Positions 26,315 through 34,745 of a DNA stretch of 64,000 bases are shown piece after piece. Each line of letters starts with the position of its first letter. Within the stretch, counting starts at the first letter, position 1. Both the position numbers and the translations under genes were made by a program. Under the pieces are notes generated by a model, which worked only from the letters and a program-made list of their open reading frames with translations, was not told the DNA's origin and did no database searches. The stretch lies in contig NZ_FORF01000015.1 in the NCBI RefSeq assembly GCF_900113935.1, positions 1-64,000 on the forward strand. The letters run 5' to 3'. This DNA comes from Aquamicrobium aerolatum DSM 21857 (GTDB taxonomy: Bacteria > Pseudomonadota > Alphaproteobacteria > Rhizobiales > Rhizobiaceae).

Positions 26315-27271
26315 ATGAGCCAGACGACAGCGACGACCGTTTCTACCGTCATTCAGGATGCTCCCGAGCAAGCGCCGGCCACGCTGCGCGGCCACCTCGC
26401 GATGATCTTGTTTACGGCGCTTGTGTCGGGTTCCTATTCTTTTGGAGGGCTTGCCGCCCCCCATATCGCGCCTGGCGCCGTCAATGCGATGCGCTTTGCG
26501 GTCGGCATAGGCTTCATGGCGGCGGTTGTGGTTGTGCTCTATCGCGGGCGAATTCCCGCGCCCAGCTCTTCATGGCGCTATCTCCTGCTAGGCGGATTGA
26601 TGGCCGTGTTCTTCATCACCATGTTCATGGCTTTGGGGCTGACTGATCCGGTCTCCACCGGCGCAGTTTTTACGCTGATGCCACTGATGTCGGCGATCTT
26701 CGGCTATTTCCTACTTCGCCAGATCCCGCGTCCGATTGTTGTTGCCAGCCTTGTCGTTGCCGCTTTGGGGTCGATATGGGTGATCTTCGGGGGTGATCTT
26801 GCTGCCATTCGTTTGTTCGACATCGGCCGTGGTGAGATCATCTTTTTCGTTGGCGTCATCTGCCACGCGCTTTATTCGCCGCTGGTCAAGAAGCTCAATG
26901 ATGGGCGCGAGCCGCTCGCCGTGTTCACGCTCTACACCATGATGGGGACGGGGCTCTGCATCGCGATCTACGGGGCGCGTGAGGTGCTGGAGACCGATTG
27001 GGCTGCACTGCCACCTGTGGTCTGGCTCGCGATTGGCTATCTGGCCGTCTTTACAAGCGCCGGCACCACCTATCTGGTCCAGTATGGCGCGATGCGGCTG
27101 CCGGCCGCCAAGGTGATGGCCTACACCTACCTCTCGCCGTGCTTTATCATCGTCTATGAGGGGATGCTGGGCCATGGATGGCCAAGCTTTGCGGTGCTTG
27201 CAGGGGTGGTCGTGATCGTGCTCGGCCTTCTGGTGATGGCGCTGTCGAAAGACCCGCAAGTTTCGCGATAA
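26315..27271 (+). CDS. DMT-superfamily transporter (EamA domains)
   Basis: This 318-residue inner-membrane protein has about ten hydrophobic segments arranged as two EamA repeats. The first runs from about 28 to 155 (LAMILFTALVSGSYSFGGLA, ITMFMALGLTDPVSTGAVF). The second runs from about 178 to 305 (IIFFVGVICHALYSPLVKKL, VFTSAGTTYLVQYGAMRLPA). Such permeases export or exchange small metabolites. Its place between preA and the remaining pyrimidine genes suggests movement of a pyrimidine or of a beta-amino acid; this is only context. It starts at ATG 26315 with a strong GGAGG. Confidence 0.85.
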   Translation: MSQTTATTVSTVIQDAPEQAPATLRGHLAMILFTALVSGSYSFGGLAAPHIAPGAVNAMRFAVGIGFMAAVVVVLYRGRIPAPSSSWRYLLLGGLMAVFFITMFMALGLTDPVSTGAVFTLMPLMSAIFGYFLLRQIPRPIVVASLVVAALGSIWVIFGGDLAAIRLFDIGRGEIIFFVGVICHALYSPLVKKLNDGREPLAVFTLYTMMGTGLCIAIYGAREVLETDWAALPPVVWLAIGYLAVFTSAGTTYLVQYGAMRLPAAKVMAYTYLSPCFIIVYEGMLGHGWPSFAVLAGVVVIVLGLLVMALSKDPQVSR

Positions 27272-27334
27272 CGCATCATTAACCCAAATCGGCAAGCTTC
27301 GTATCAAGGTGAAGGTGATGCGCGGAAGGTCGGC

Positions 27335-27577
27335 ATGATCGTTATAAGAGCGAGCGGGAAGACCGATGTCCGGGCTTTGCGCAAATTGGCGACCCAACTT
27401 TCAGCGGATGAAGTCGAAGTTGCACCGCAGGAAGTGGAGGCGGCGACGCGTCGTCGTGACCGAAAGCCGCCCGTGAGTACGCTGGCTGGTGCCAAGGTCT
27501 CCGCTGAGACGCAGAGCGCCTTGATGGATTTGCGCCCTGTGGAGGGTGTGACGGCGGGCGAGTATGATTTCGCCTGA
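27335..27577 (+). CDS. Hypothetical small protein (80 residues)
   Basis: The frame starts at ATG 27335, six bases after GGAAGG (27323-27328), and ends at TGA 27577. It encodes a mostly hydrophilic protein (MIVIRASGKTDVRALRKLA ... VEGVTAGEYDFA) without signal peptide or membrane segments. The good ribosome site and GC-rich third positions favour a real gene. I do not recognise a family. It is convergent with rutR, ending 17 bases from it, and follows the DMT transporter by about 60 bases, so it may be the last gene of the preT operon. Confidence 0.5.
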   Translation: MIVIRASGKTDVRALRKLATQLSADEVEVAPQEVEAATRRRDRKPPVSTLAGAKVSAETQSALMDLRPVEGVTAGEYDFA

Positions 27578-27594
27578 CTGAACCGGGTTCGTGA

Positions 27595-28242
27595 TCAGTC
27601 GGGCTGGAGTCCATCCACGAAGATCTGTTCCAGAAAGCGGGCTGCGTCTTCAAACCGCTCCTCTCCGCCGCGAAGTGGACCGAGGACGGTTCGCACCTGA
27701 ACGTCGAAGTCGGCATAGTGCTGCGTCGTTGCCCAGATCGAAAAGATGAGGTGGTACGGGTCTGTGTGGATAATGCGGCCCGACCGCATCCAGCCAGAAA
27801 TTACCTCTGCCTTCTCATCGACCAGAGTCTTCAGCTCGCCCTCGATCATGGGCATGATGCGAGGTGCACCCTGAAGAATTTCGTTGGCGAACAGGCGACT
27901 TTCGCGCGGGTAATCACGCGCCATTTCTAGTTTGCGCCGAATGTAGCTGCGTAGTTCGGAGATTGGATCTCCGACGTCATCCAGCTCACGCAACGGCGCG
28001 AGCCAGGTCGTGAGCAGTCGTTGCATCAGCGTGATGTGGATTTCTTCCTTGGAGCGAAAATAGTAAAGCAGGTTTGGCTTCGACATGCCTGCGCCGTCGG
28101 CGATCTGGTCGATAGTCGCCCCGCGAAAGCCATGCTGGGAGAAGATCTCGAGCGCGGCGTCGAGAATCAGCTCGCGCTTTTCCGTCTGGATTCTGGTCCT
28201 GCGTCGCGGCTTTTCGGCCTCCATGCTTTTGTCCTCCCGCAC
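27595..28242 (-). CDS. rutR: TetR-family pyrimidine regulator RutR
   Basis: This 215-residue protein has a TetR N-terminal helix-turn-helix (LILDAALEIFSQHGFRGATI, IADGAGMSKPNLLYYFRSKE). Its C-terminal domain is of the RutR type (NEILQGAPRIMPMIEGELKT, HTDPYHLIFSIWATTQHYAD). RutR senses uracil or thymine and releases DNA, opening pyrimidine catabolism genes. It is flanked on both sides by pyrimidine catabolic genes and lies divergent to the transaminase gene, with a near-consensus RutR operator in the shared region. The start could be ATG 28242 or 28224 (MEAEKPRRR). Confidence 0.9.
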   Translation of the reverse strand: MREDKSMEAEKPRRRTRIQTEKRELILDAALEIFSQHGFRGATIDQIADGAGMSKPNLLYYFRSKEEIHITLMQRLLTTWLAPLRELDDVGDPISELRSYIRRKLEMARDYPRESRLFANEILQGAPRIMPMIEGELKTLVDEKAEVISGWMRSGRIIHTDPYHLIFSIWATTQHYADFDVQVRTVLGPLRGGEERFEDAARFLEQIFVDGLQPD

Positions 28243-28364
28243 GCTTTCCGTGCTGTTTCTGGCCTAATCCATCTGGACCAGTTTTCTTCAGTCCTGTGGA
28301 GCGCGCGCAGGTCCATAGAAATGCGCTAGTAATGGCTTGACCGCCCGACTGGCGGTGCTAACGT

Positions 28365-28380
28365 TTGTCCAATTGGTCAA
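28365..28380. promoter_or_regulatory. RutR operator upstream of the transaminase gene
   Basis: TTGTCCAATTGGTCAA differs from the RutR consensus TTGACCANNTGGTCAA at one position. It lies in the divergent region between rutR and the transaminase gene, 79 bases before the latter's ATG. A TTGACC hexamer at 28338 could be a -35 box, which would put the operator around the transcription start. Confidence 0.75.
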
Positions 28381-28458
28381 AAAAATGCGTAACATGATTG
28401 CGCTCCAAGAACCAAGCGTTGGCCGTATCGAACTGGAACTCAAAGGGGAAGCTTGGTT

Positions 28459-29787
28459 ATGTCCAACAGGCTCAACGTTGCGCCAAACGATCTTAGCGCA
28501 TTTTGGATGCCGTTTTCGTCCAATCGACAGTTCAAGCAGGCTCCGCGCATGCTGGTTGCTGCGAAGGACATGCACTATACTTCGTCTGATGGCCGGCAGA
28601 TACTTGACGGCACCGCAGGCTTGTGGTGCGTGAATGCGGGCCATTGCCGTCCGAAAATTACCGAGGCGATCCAGAACCAGGCAGCGCAGCTTGACTATGC
28701 GCCTGCGTTCCAAATGGGGCATCCGCTCGTATTCGAACTGGCAAACCGTCTGGTCGATATCGCGCCAGAGGGAATGGACCATGTGTTCTTCACGAATTCC
28801 GGATCGGAATCGGTCGACACCGCGCTGAAGATCGCGCTGGCCTATCAGCGCATCAAGGGTGAGGGGAGCCGTACACGTCTGATCGGTCGCGAGCGCGGCT
28901 ATCACGGTGTGAATTTCGGTGGCATCTCGGTTGGCGGTATCGTCACCAACCGGAAGATGTTCGGCACGCTGCTGACCGGCGTCGATCACATGCCACATAC
29001 CCACATGCCGGCCAAAAACAGCTTTACGCGTGGTGTGCCTGAGCACGGCGGCGATCTTGCCGACGAACTCGAGCGTATCGTCACGCTGCACGATGCTTCG
29101 ACCATCGCTGCCGTGATTGTCGAGCCGGTTGCAGGGTCCACCGGCGTGCTGATCCCGCCGCAGGGCTACCTGCAGCGTTTGCGCGACATCTGCAGCAAGC
29201 ATGGCATCCTGCTGATCTTTGATGAAGTGATCACCGGTTTTGGTCGTCTCGGTACGCCGTTTGCCGCTGACTATTTCGGCGTCATTCCTGACATCATGGT
29301 CACCGCCAAGGGCGTCTCCAACGGCGTGATCCCGATGGGCGCGGTGTTCGTGAAGAAGGAGATCCACGACGCGTTCATGACCGGTCCGGAACATCTGATC
29401 GAGTTCTTCCACGGCTATACCTATTCGGGCAACCCGATTGCTTCGGCTGCGGCCATCGCCACGCTCGACACCTACAAGGAAGAGGGCCTGTTGACCCGCG
29501 GGGCCGAGCTTGCTGGCTATTGGGAAGATGCACTGCATTCGCTGAAGGATGCGCCGCATGTGATCGATATTCGCAATATCGGTCTTGTTGGTGCAATCGA
29601 GCTGCGCTCGATTGATGGTCAGCCGTCAAAGCGTGCATTCTCGGCATTCGTGAAGGCGTTCGAAAAGGGTGTCCTGATCCGCACCACAGGCGACATTATT
29701 GCGTTGTCGCCGCCGTTGATTGTGGAAAAGGGCCAGATCGATGAGATTGTCGACTGCGTGCGCAGCGTCTTGCAGGCAATAGACTAA
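28459..29787 (+). CDS. Class III omega-aminotransferase, beta-alanine:pyruvate type
   Basis: The fold-type I PLP enzyme of about 442 residues has the omega-amino acid:pyruvate transaminase pattern: FWMPFSSNRQFKQAPRML, LDGTAGLWCVNAGHCRP, the PLP phosphate site FFTNSGSESVDTALK, LIFDEVITGFGRLGTPFA, and the Schiff-base lysine in IMVTAKGVSNGVIPMGAVF. Its likely substrate is beta-alanine (or 3-aminoisobutyrate), the end product of uracil/thymine reductive breakdown, yielding malonate semialdehyde and alanine. It starts at ATG 28459 after AAAGGGGAAG. A RutR operator precedes it and the amidohydrolase of the same pathway follows. Confidence 0.9.
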   Translation: MSNRLNVAPNDLSAFWMPFSSNRQFKQAPRMLVAAKDMHYTSSDGRQILDGTAGLWCVNAGHCRPKITEAIQNQAAQLDYAPAFQMGHPLVFELANRLVDIAPEGMDHVFFTNSGSESVDTALKIALAYQRIKGEGSRTRLIGRERGYHGVNFGGISVGGIVTNRKMFGTLLTGVDHMPHTHMPAKNSFTRGVPEHGGDLADELERIVTLHDASTIAAVIVEPVAGSTGVLIPPQGYLQRLRDICSKHGILLIFDEVITGFGRLGTPFAADYFGVIPDIMVTAKGVSNGVIPMGAVFVKKEIHDAFMTGPEHLIEFFHGYTYSGNPIASAAAIATLDTYKEEGLLTRGAELAGYWEDALHSLKDAPHVIDIRNIGLVGAIELRSIDGQPSKRAFSAFVKAFEKGVLIRTTGDIIALSPPLIVEKGQIDEIVDCVRSVLQAID

Positions 29788-29803
29788 GCCTTACCAACCT
29801 ATT

Positions 29804-29831
29804 CGGGCCGGGGACCAACGTCACCGGCCCG
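29804..29831 (+). terminator. GC-rich hairpin between transaminase and amidohydrolase genes
   Basis: CGGGCCGG (29804-29811) pairs perfectly with CCGGCCCG (29824-29831), followed by TTT. It lies in the 74-base gap between two genes of the same pathway, so partial termination or mRNA stabilisation is as likely as a full stop. Confidence 0.5.
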
Positions 29832-29861
29832 TTTCGTAACTGACTGACAAAGGACTTACTA

Positions 29862-31112
29862 ATGGCCGCACCCGGCGAAAACCTGCGCATCAACCCAGAT
29901 CGGTTGTGGGACACTCTGATGGAGATGGCCAAGATCGGACCGGGCGTTGCAGGTGGTAACAACCGCCAGACGCTCACCGATGAGGACGGCGAGGGCCGCC
30001 ACCTCTTCAAGAAGTGGTGCGAGGAAGCCGGCATGACCGTCGGCGTCGACAAGATGGGCACGATGTTTGCTTACCGCGAAGGCACCGACCCATCGCTGCC
30101 GCCTGTTTACATGGGGTCGCATCTCGACACTCAGCCAACTGGCGGAAAGTTTGACGGCGTGCTGGGCGTGCTCGGCGGCCTGGAAGTGGTGCGCACCCTC
30201 AACGACCTCGGCATCAAGACGAAGCATCCGATCGTCGTTACCAACTGGACCAACGAGGAAGGCACGCGGTTTGCACCGGCGATGCTGGCGTCCGGAGTGT
30301 TTGCCGGCGAGCACACGCTCGAATGGGCCTATGATCGCGTCGATGCCAAGGGCAACCGTTTTGGCGACGAACTGGAACGAATCGGCTGGAAGGGCGACAA
30401 AGAAGTCGGCAACCGTCCGATCAAGGCGTTCTTCGAACTGCATATTGAGCAGGGACCGATCCTTGAAGACGAGGGCATCGACATCGGCGTCGTCACCCAC
30501 GGGCAGGGGCTGTGGTGGCTCGAAGTGACGCTGACCGGCAACGATGCGCATACGGGCTCGACGCCGATGCACAAGCGCCGCAATGCTGGCCTGGGTCTTG
30601 CCCGCGTTACCGAACTCGTCCACGAAGTGGCGATGGACTACCAGCCCGACGCAGTCGGCGCGATCGGCCATATCGAGGTTTATCCTAACTCGCGCAACGT
30701 GATTCCAGGCGAAGTCGTGTTCACCATCGATATTCGCTCTCCCAATGCGGAAGTGCTGAACGAGATGCGTGCACGCATCGAGCAGGGCATCGAACTGATC
30801 GCGGAAGCGCTTGATATCAGTTCGGATGTTGAGGCGGTCGGACATTTTGAACCTGTGACGTTCGACGAGAATTGCGTCAAAGCCGTTCGCGATGCTGCAG
30901 AACGGCTGGGCTATTCTCATCGCGATATCGTCTCGGGTGCAGGGCACGATGCTTGCTGGATCAACCGGCTTGCGCCGACCGCCATGGTGTTCTGCCCGTG
31001 CGTCGATGGGTTGTCGCACAATGAGGCCGAGGAGATTTCCAAGGAGTGGGCTGGCGCTGGCGCCGATGTCCTCTTCCACGCTGTCGTCGAAACCGCTGAA
31101 ATCGTGGAATGA
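29862..31112 (+). CDS. Zn-dependent N-carbamoyl-beta-alanine/L-amino acid amidohydrolase (M20 family)
   Basis: This 416-residue binuclear-zinc hydrolase of the HyuC/AmaB/PydC group has metal-ligand segments GSHLDTQPTGGKFDGVLG, VVTNWTNEEGTRFAPAM and ELHIEQGPILEDEGIDIG. The dimerisation-domain histidine lies in GNDAHTGSTPMH, and a late ligand region is SGAGHDACWINRLAPT. In this context it should act as beta-ureidopropionase, splitting N-carbamoyl-beta-alanine into beta-alanine, CO2 and ammonia, the third step of the pathway. Sequence alone cannot exclude N-carbamoyl-L-amino acid as substrate, since a hydantoinase-type gene follows. It starts at ATG 29862 with AAAGGA upstream. Confidence 0.9.
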   Translation: MAAPGENLRINPDRLWDTLMEMAKIGPGVAGGNNRQTLTDEDGEGRHLFKKWCEEAGMTVGVDKMGTMFAYREGTDPSLPPVYMGSHLDTQPTGGKFDGVLGVLGGLEVVRTLNDLGIKTKHPIVVTNWTNEEGTRFAPAMLASGVFAGEHTLEWAYDRVDAKGNRFGDELERIGWKGDKEVGNRPIKAFFELHIEQGPILEDEGIDIGVVTHGQGLWWLEVTLTGNDAHTGSTPMHKRRNAGLGLARVTELVHEVAMDYQPDAVGAIGHIEVYPNSRNVIPGEVVFTIDIRSPNAEVLNEMRARIEQGIELIAEALDISSDVEAVGHFEPVTFDENCVKAVRDAAERLGYSHRDIVSGAGHDACWINRLAPTAMVFCPCVDGLSHNEAEEISKEWAGAGADVLFHAVVETAEIVE

Positions 31113-31579
31113 TCGACAGGCACTGACAATTGCTGGGTGGGGAAGATAAACTCTCCACCCAGACGTTCCCGAAATGGGAAGGCGACGAGAAATGCTCTCG
31201 AAAAGAGAGCGCATGCGACGGCTATTCACAGGCCGAGGAACCCTGTGAATAGCCGCAGTCGAACGAGATAGTCTCTCTTTTGGGGAGACGGGTGGGAGCG
31301 CTGGCACGCGCCATTGACCGCAACAACTTCACCGCCCCGGAACGAGCAGATCCGGGAGACGGGAAATGCGGTGGGTGTTGGTGGCAATCTCGCCGAAGAG
31401 GCTCCCGTAGCCGGGAGTCGGGCCGTGCTACTCGCAGGAAGAGGAACCCTGCTGGCAAGCACTGTCGCACCAGTTTTTCCTTCCCGTTACGGGGAGGGTG
31501 AGGGTGAAGATTGTCCTTCGCCATTCACGATCTGCAGATCGCCCGCAAGAGGCGTCGTAAGAATAGGGGAACTGAAAGT
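31113..31579. other. 467-base gap with hairpin, no supported gene
   Basis: Between the amidohydrolase and dihydropyrimidinase genes no frame has a plausible product. Short frames here are extensions of neighbours or composition artefacts. The gap contains a strong inverted repeat (31219-31255) and a TTCCCGTTACGGGGAGGGTGA stretch near 31481-31501 that resembles part of common rhizobial intergenic repeats. The real start of the next gene is 31580. Confidence 0.6.
31219..31255. repeat. Perfect 13-bp inverted repeat in the pyrimidine operon gap
   Basis: CGGCTATTCACAG (31219-31231) is the exact reverse complement of CTGTGAATAGCCG (31243-31255), with an 11-base loop. No T-run follows on the plus strand. 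It could be an mRNA processing or stability element, or a mobile repeat. Confidence 0.7.
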
Positions 31580-33031
31580 ATGACAAAAGTCATCAAGAAT
31601 GGCACCGTTGTTACCGCTGATCGCACGTACCAGGCCGACGTCCTGATTGACGGGGGAAAGATCGTTGCGATTGGCGCGCAACTCGATGGTGACGAGGTCA
31701 TAGATGCCACCGGCTGCTATGTGATGCCGGGTGGGATCGACCCTCATACCCATCTTGAGATGCCGTTCATGGGCACTTATTCCGCCGACGATTTCGAGAG
31801 CGGCACACGGGCCGCCTTGTCCGGTGGGACGACGATGGTAGTCGATTTCTGTCTGCCGTCGCCGGGCCAGTCGCTGCTTGAGGCGATTACCATGTGGGAC
31901 AACAAATCGACGCGCGCCTGCTGCGACTATTCCTTCCATATGGCGATCACCTGGTGGGGCGAGCAGGTGTTCAATGAAATGCCCGAAGTCGTGGCGCGCG
32001 GCATTCCGTCGTTCAAGCATTTCATGGCCTATAAGGGCGCGCTGATGGTTGACGACGATGAGATGTTCTCGTCGTTCCAGCGCTGCGCTGAACTCGGTGC
32101 GCTGCCGATGGTTCACGCCGAAAACGGCGACGTGGTGGCGCAATTGTCCGCGAAGCTGCTCGCTGAAGGCAATAACGGTCCGGAGGGCCATGCTTATTCC
32201 CGCCCGCCGGAAGTCGAAGGCGAGGCGACCAACCGCGCCATCATGATCGCTGACATGGCGGGCGTGCCGCTCTATGTCGTGCACACCTCCTGCGAGCAGA
32301 GCCACGAAGCGATCCGCCGCGCCCGCCAGAAGGGCATGCGGGTCTTTGGCGAGCCGTTGATCCAGCATCTGGTGCTCGACGAAAGCGAGTATTTCGACAA
32401 GGACTGGGACCATGCGGCGCGCCGGGTAATGAGCCCGCCCTTCCGCAACAAGCAGCATCAGGATTCGCTGTGGGCGGGGCTGTCGTCGGGCTCGCTGCAG
32501 TGCGTCGCGACCGACCACTGCGCCTTCACCAGCGATCAGAAGCGCACCGGCGTCGGCGACTTCACCAAGATACCCAACGGCACCGGTGGGCTTGAAGACC
32601 GTCTTCCCGTGCTGTGGACATTCGGGGTCAATACCGGCCGTCTGACGATGAACGAATTCGTCGCCGCGACCTCGACCAACATCGCCAAGATTCTCAACAT
32701 GTATCCGCAGAAAGGTGCGATCCTCGAAGGGTCTGACGCCGACATCATTGTCTGGGACCCCGAGCGTTCCAAGACAATCTCGGCCAAAACGCAGCAGTCG
32801 GTGATCGACTACAACGTTTTCGAAGGCATCGAGGTCAAGGGCCTGCCGCGACATGTCTTCACGCGCGGCGAGGCGGCAGTTGTCGACGGCACCGTTCAGG
32901 CGACGCCAGGCCACGGCCAGTTCGTCTCCCGCGAGCCAAACATGGCGGTAAACAAGGCGCTGTCGACGTGGAAACAGGTGGTTGCACCGCGCAAGGTGGA
33001 ACGCACCGGCATTCCGGCAACGGGCGTGTGA
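31580..33031 (+). CDS. hydA: Dihydropyrimidinase / D-hydantoinase
   Basis: This 483-residue amidohydrolase opens the ring of dihydrouracil to N-carbamoyl-beta-alanine. Metal-site segments are GGIDPHTHLEMPFMGT (two histidines), the carbamylated-lysine region SFKHFMAYKGALMVDDDEM and LPMVHAENGDVVAQL. YVVHTSCEQSHEAI and CVATDHCAFTSDQK follow. The start is ATG 31580, where homologues begin (MTKVIKNGTVVTADRTY), after AGGGGAA; a longer upstream frame is not supported. The stop overlaps a GTG start of the ABC ATPase gene, so this gene and the transporter are co-transcribed. Confidence 0.94.
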   Translation: MTKVIKNGTVVTADRTYQADVLIDGGKIVAIGAQLDGDEVIDATGCYVMPGGIDPHTHLEMPFMGTYSADDFESGTRAALSGGTTMVVDFCLPSPGQSLLEAITMWDNKSTRACCDYSFHMAITWWGEQVFNEMPEVVARGIPSFKHFMAYKGALMVDDDEMFSSFQRCAELGALPMVHAENGDVVAQLSAKLLAEGNNGPEGHAYSRPPEVEGEATNRAIMIADMAGVPLYVVHTSCEQSHEAIRRARQKGMRVFGEPLIQHLVLDESEYFDKDWDHAARRVMSPPFRNKQHQDSLWAGLSSGSLQCVATDHCAFTSDQKRTGVGDFTKIPNGTGGLEDRLPVLWTFGVNTGRLTMNEFVAATSTNIAKILNMYPQKGAILEGSDADIIVWDPERSKTISAKTQQSVIDYNVFEGIEVKGLPRHVFTRGEAAVVDGTVQATPGHGQFVSREPNMAVNKALSTWKQVVAPRKVERTGIPATGV

Positions 33032-33861
33032 TCGACCAGATGAACGCACTTGCCAGCCAGATCAAGCCAGCAACCGCAGTGTCAGTTCCGGTCGTCGAGG
33101 CCAAAGGTCTCGGTCTCACCTTTGAGACGAATGACGGTCCGGTCCATGCACTGTCCAACGTCAACCTCACCATAAACAAGGGCGATTTCGTCTCGTTCAT
33201 CGGCCCATCGGGCTGTGGCAAGACAACCTTTCTACGCACCATTGCCGATCTCGAGCAGCCGACCGCCGGGACGCTGTCGGTGAATTCCATGACTCCACGC
33301 CAGGCGCGCGAGGCGCGCGCTTATGGCTATGTGTTCCAGGCGGCGGCCCTGTTGCCGTGGCGCACCATCGAGCGCAACGTCGCTTTGCCTCTGGAGGTAA
33401 TGGGCTTTTCGCGCACTGATGTCGCCGAGCGCATCCACCGCACGCTTGAACTCGTCAATTTGACTGGGTTCGAGAAAAAATATCCGTGGCAATTGTCCGG
33501 CGGCATGCAGCAACGCGCTTCAATCGCGCGCGCGCTCGCGTTCGATGCCGATCTGCTTTTGATGGACGAGCCCTTCGGTGCGCTTGATGAAATCGTGCGC
33601 GATCACCTCAACAGCCAGTTGCTGGAACTGTGGGCGCGTACGTCGAAGACGATCTGCTTCGTGACGCACTCGATCCCCGAGGCGGTGTATCTGTCGACAA
33701 AGATCGTGGTAATGTCGCCGCGACCAGGACGGGTGACCGACGTGATTGAGTCAACCCTGCCGAAAGAGCGTCCGCTGGATATCCGCGAAACGCCGGAATT
33801 CCTCGCTATTGCGGCACGGGTTCGTGACGGCCTGCGTGCCGGTCATTCCTACGAGGATTGA
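33028..33861 (+). CDS. ABC transporter ATP-binding protein (nitrate/sulfonate/pyrimidine class)
   Basis: The ATPase of about 277 residues has Walker A FIGPSGCGKTTFLRTIAD, the Q-loop region YVFQAAALLPWRT, the signature YPWQLSGGMQQRASIARALA, Walker B LLLMDEPFGALDEIVRD and the H-loop FVTHSIPEAVYLS. This subgroup energises importers with NMT1/ThiY-type binding proteins. GTG 33028 overlaps the dihydropyrimidinase stop; ATG 33040 is the alternative. It is followed by two permeases and a binding protein, a complete importer. Confidence 0.9.
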   Translation: MIDQMNALASQIKPATAVSVPVVEAKGLGLTFETNDGPVHALSNVNLTINKGDFVSFIGPSGCGKTTFLRTIADLEQPTAGTLSVNSMTPRQAREARAYGYVFQAAALLPWRTIERNVALPLEVMGFSRTDVAERIHRTLELVNLTGFEKKYPWQLSGGMQQRASIARALAFDADLLLMDEPFGALDEIVRDHLNSQLLELWARTSKTICFVTHSIPEAVYLSTKIVVMSPRPGRVTDVIESTLPKERPLDIRETPEFLAIAARVRDGLRAGHSYED

Positions 33862-33866
33862 CCGCC

Positions 33867-34745
33867 ATGGACAGGTTTCGTGACAAGATCATCCCGGTTC
33901 TGACGATCCTGATGGGGATCGTCATTGCGTGGTATATCGGCGCCTACGCACTTAACGCGCCGTTCCAGCGCGATCTCGACCGGCGGGCGGGTGAAACTCC
34001 GACCACATATGAGTTCGTCGTCAAGACGATGACGCAGCCGAAGCCGACGCTGCCAGCACCGCATCAGGTGGCGTCGAATTTTTTTGAGAACACGTTTCTA
34101 CGCAAGGTCAGTTCAGCGCGCAGCCTTGTCTATCATGCAGGCGTCACTCTTGCCTCGACGCTGAGCGGTTTCGCTCTCGGTACTTTGCTTGGCATTTTGA
34201 TTGCCGTTGGCATCGTTCACGTGACGACGCTTGATCGCAGCCTGATGCCGTGGATCATCACCTCGCAGACGATCCCCATTCTGGCGCTGGCGCCGATGAT
34301 CATCGTCGTACTGGCGGCGGTCGGCATTACGGGGCTGATCCCCAAGGCGCTGATTTCGACCTATCTTTCGTTCTTCCCCGTCGCCGTCGGCATGGTGAAG
34401 GGGCTGCGCTCGCCAGAGACGATGCATCTCGATTTGATGCACACATACAACGCCAGCAAGGCCGAAACCTTCTGGAAGCTGCGGCTGCCGGCCTCGGTGC
34501 CGTTCCTGTTTGCGTCGATGAAAGTGGCGGTTGCGGCCAGTCTGGTCGGCGCGATCATCGGCGAATTGCCGACAGGTGCTGTCGCCGGTATCGGCGCCAA
34601 GCTGCTTTCCGGCTCCTACTACAGCCAGACCATCGACATGTTCTCGGCACTTGTCGCCGGTGCAGTCGTTGCCGCCTTGTTGGTGACCTTGGTTGGCGTT
34701 GCCGGAAAACTTGTTGAACGGGCGATGGGAGCGCGGCCGGCATGA
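33867..34745 (+). CDS. ABC transporter permease 1 of the pyrimidine-locus importer
   Basis: This inner-membrane permease of about 292 residues has a BPD_transp_1 domain. An N-terminal membrane segment (about 8-30) is followed by a periplasmic loop (30-90) and a five-helix core. The EAA loop is HTYNASKAETFWKLRLPASV, which contacts the ATPase. The start is taken as ATG 33867; TTG 33858 would overlap the ATPase stop. The stop overlaps the next permease start by four bases (ATGA). Confidence 0.88.
   Translation: MDRFRDKIIPVLTILMGIVIAWYIGAYALNAPFQRDLDRRAGETPTTYEFVVKTMTQPKPTLPAPHQVASNFFENTFLRKVSSARSLVYHAGVTLASTLSGFALGTLLGILIAVGIVHVTTLDRSLMPWIITSQTIPILALAPMIIVVLAAVGITGLIPKALISTYLSFFPVAVGMVKGLRSPETMHLDLMHTYNASKAETFWKLRLPASVPFLFASMKVAVAASLVGAIIGELPTGAVAGIGAKLLSGSYYSQTIDMFSALVAGAVVAALLVTLVGVAGKLVERAMGARPA

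Noticed and set aside
28288-29559. A 423-codon minus-strand frame opposite the transaminase gene
   Set aside because: The sense strand encodes a complete class III aminotransferase; the antisense frame has no family features.
29859-31307. A 482-codon minus-strand frame opposite the amidohydrolase gene
   Set aside because: The plus-strand gene has all zinc-site motifs; the antisense product shows none.
31314-31583. An 89-codon plus-strand frame before the dihydropyrimidinase gene
   Set aside because: It runs through hairpin and repeat-like sequence, overlaps the true start and has no ribosome site.
31487-33049. A 520-codon minus-strand frame opposite the dihydropyrimidinase gene
   Set aside because: Antisense artefact of a GC-rich gene; no domain pattern.
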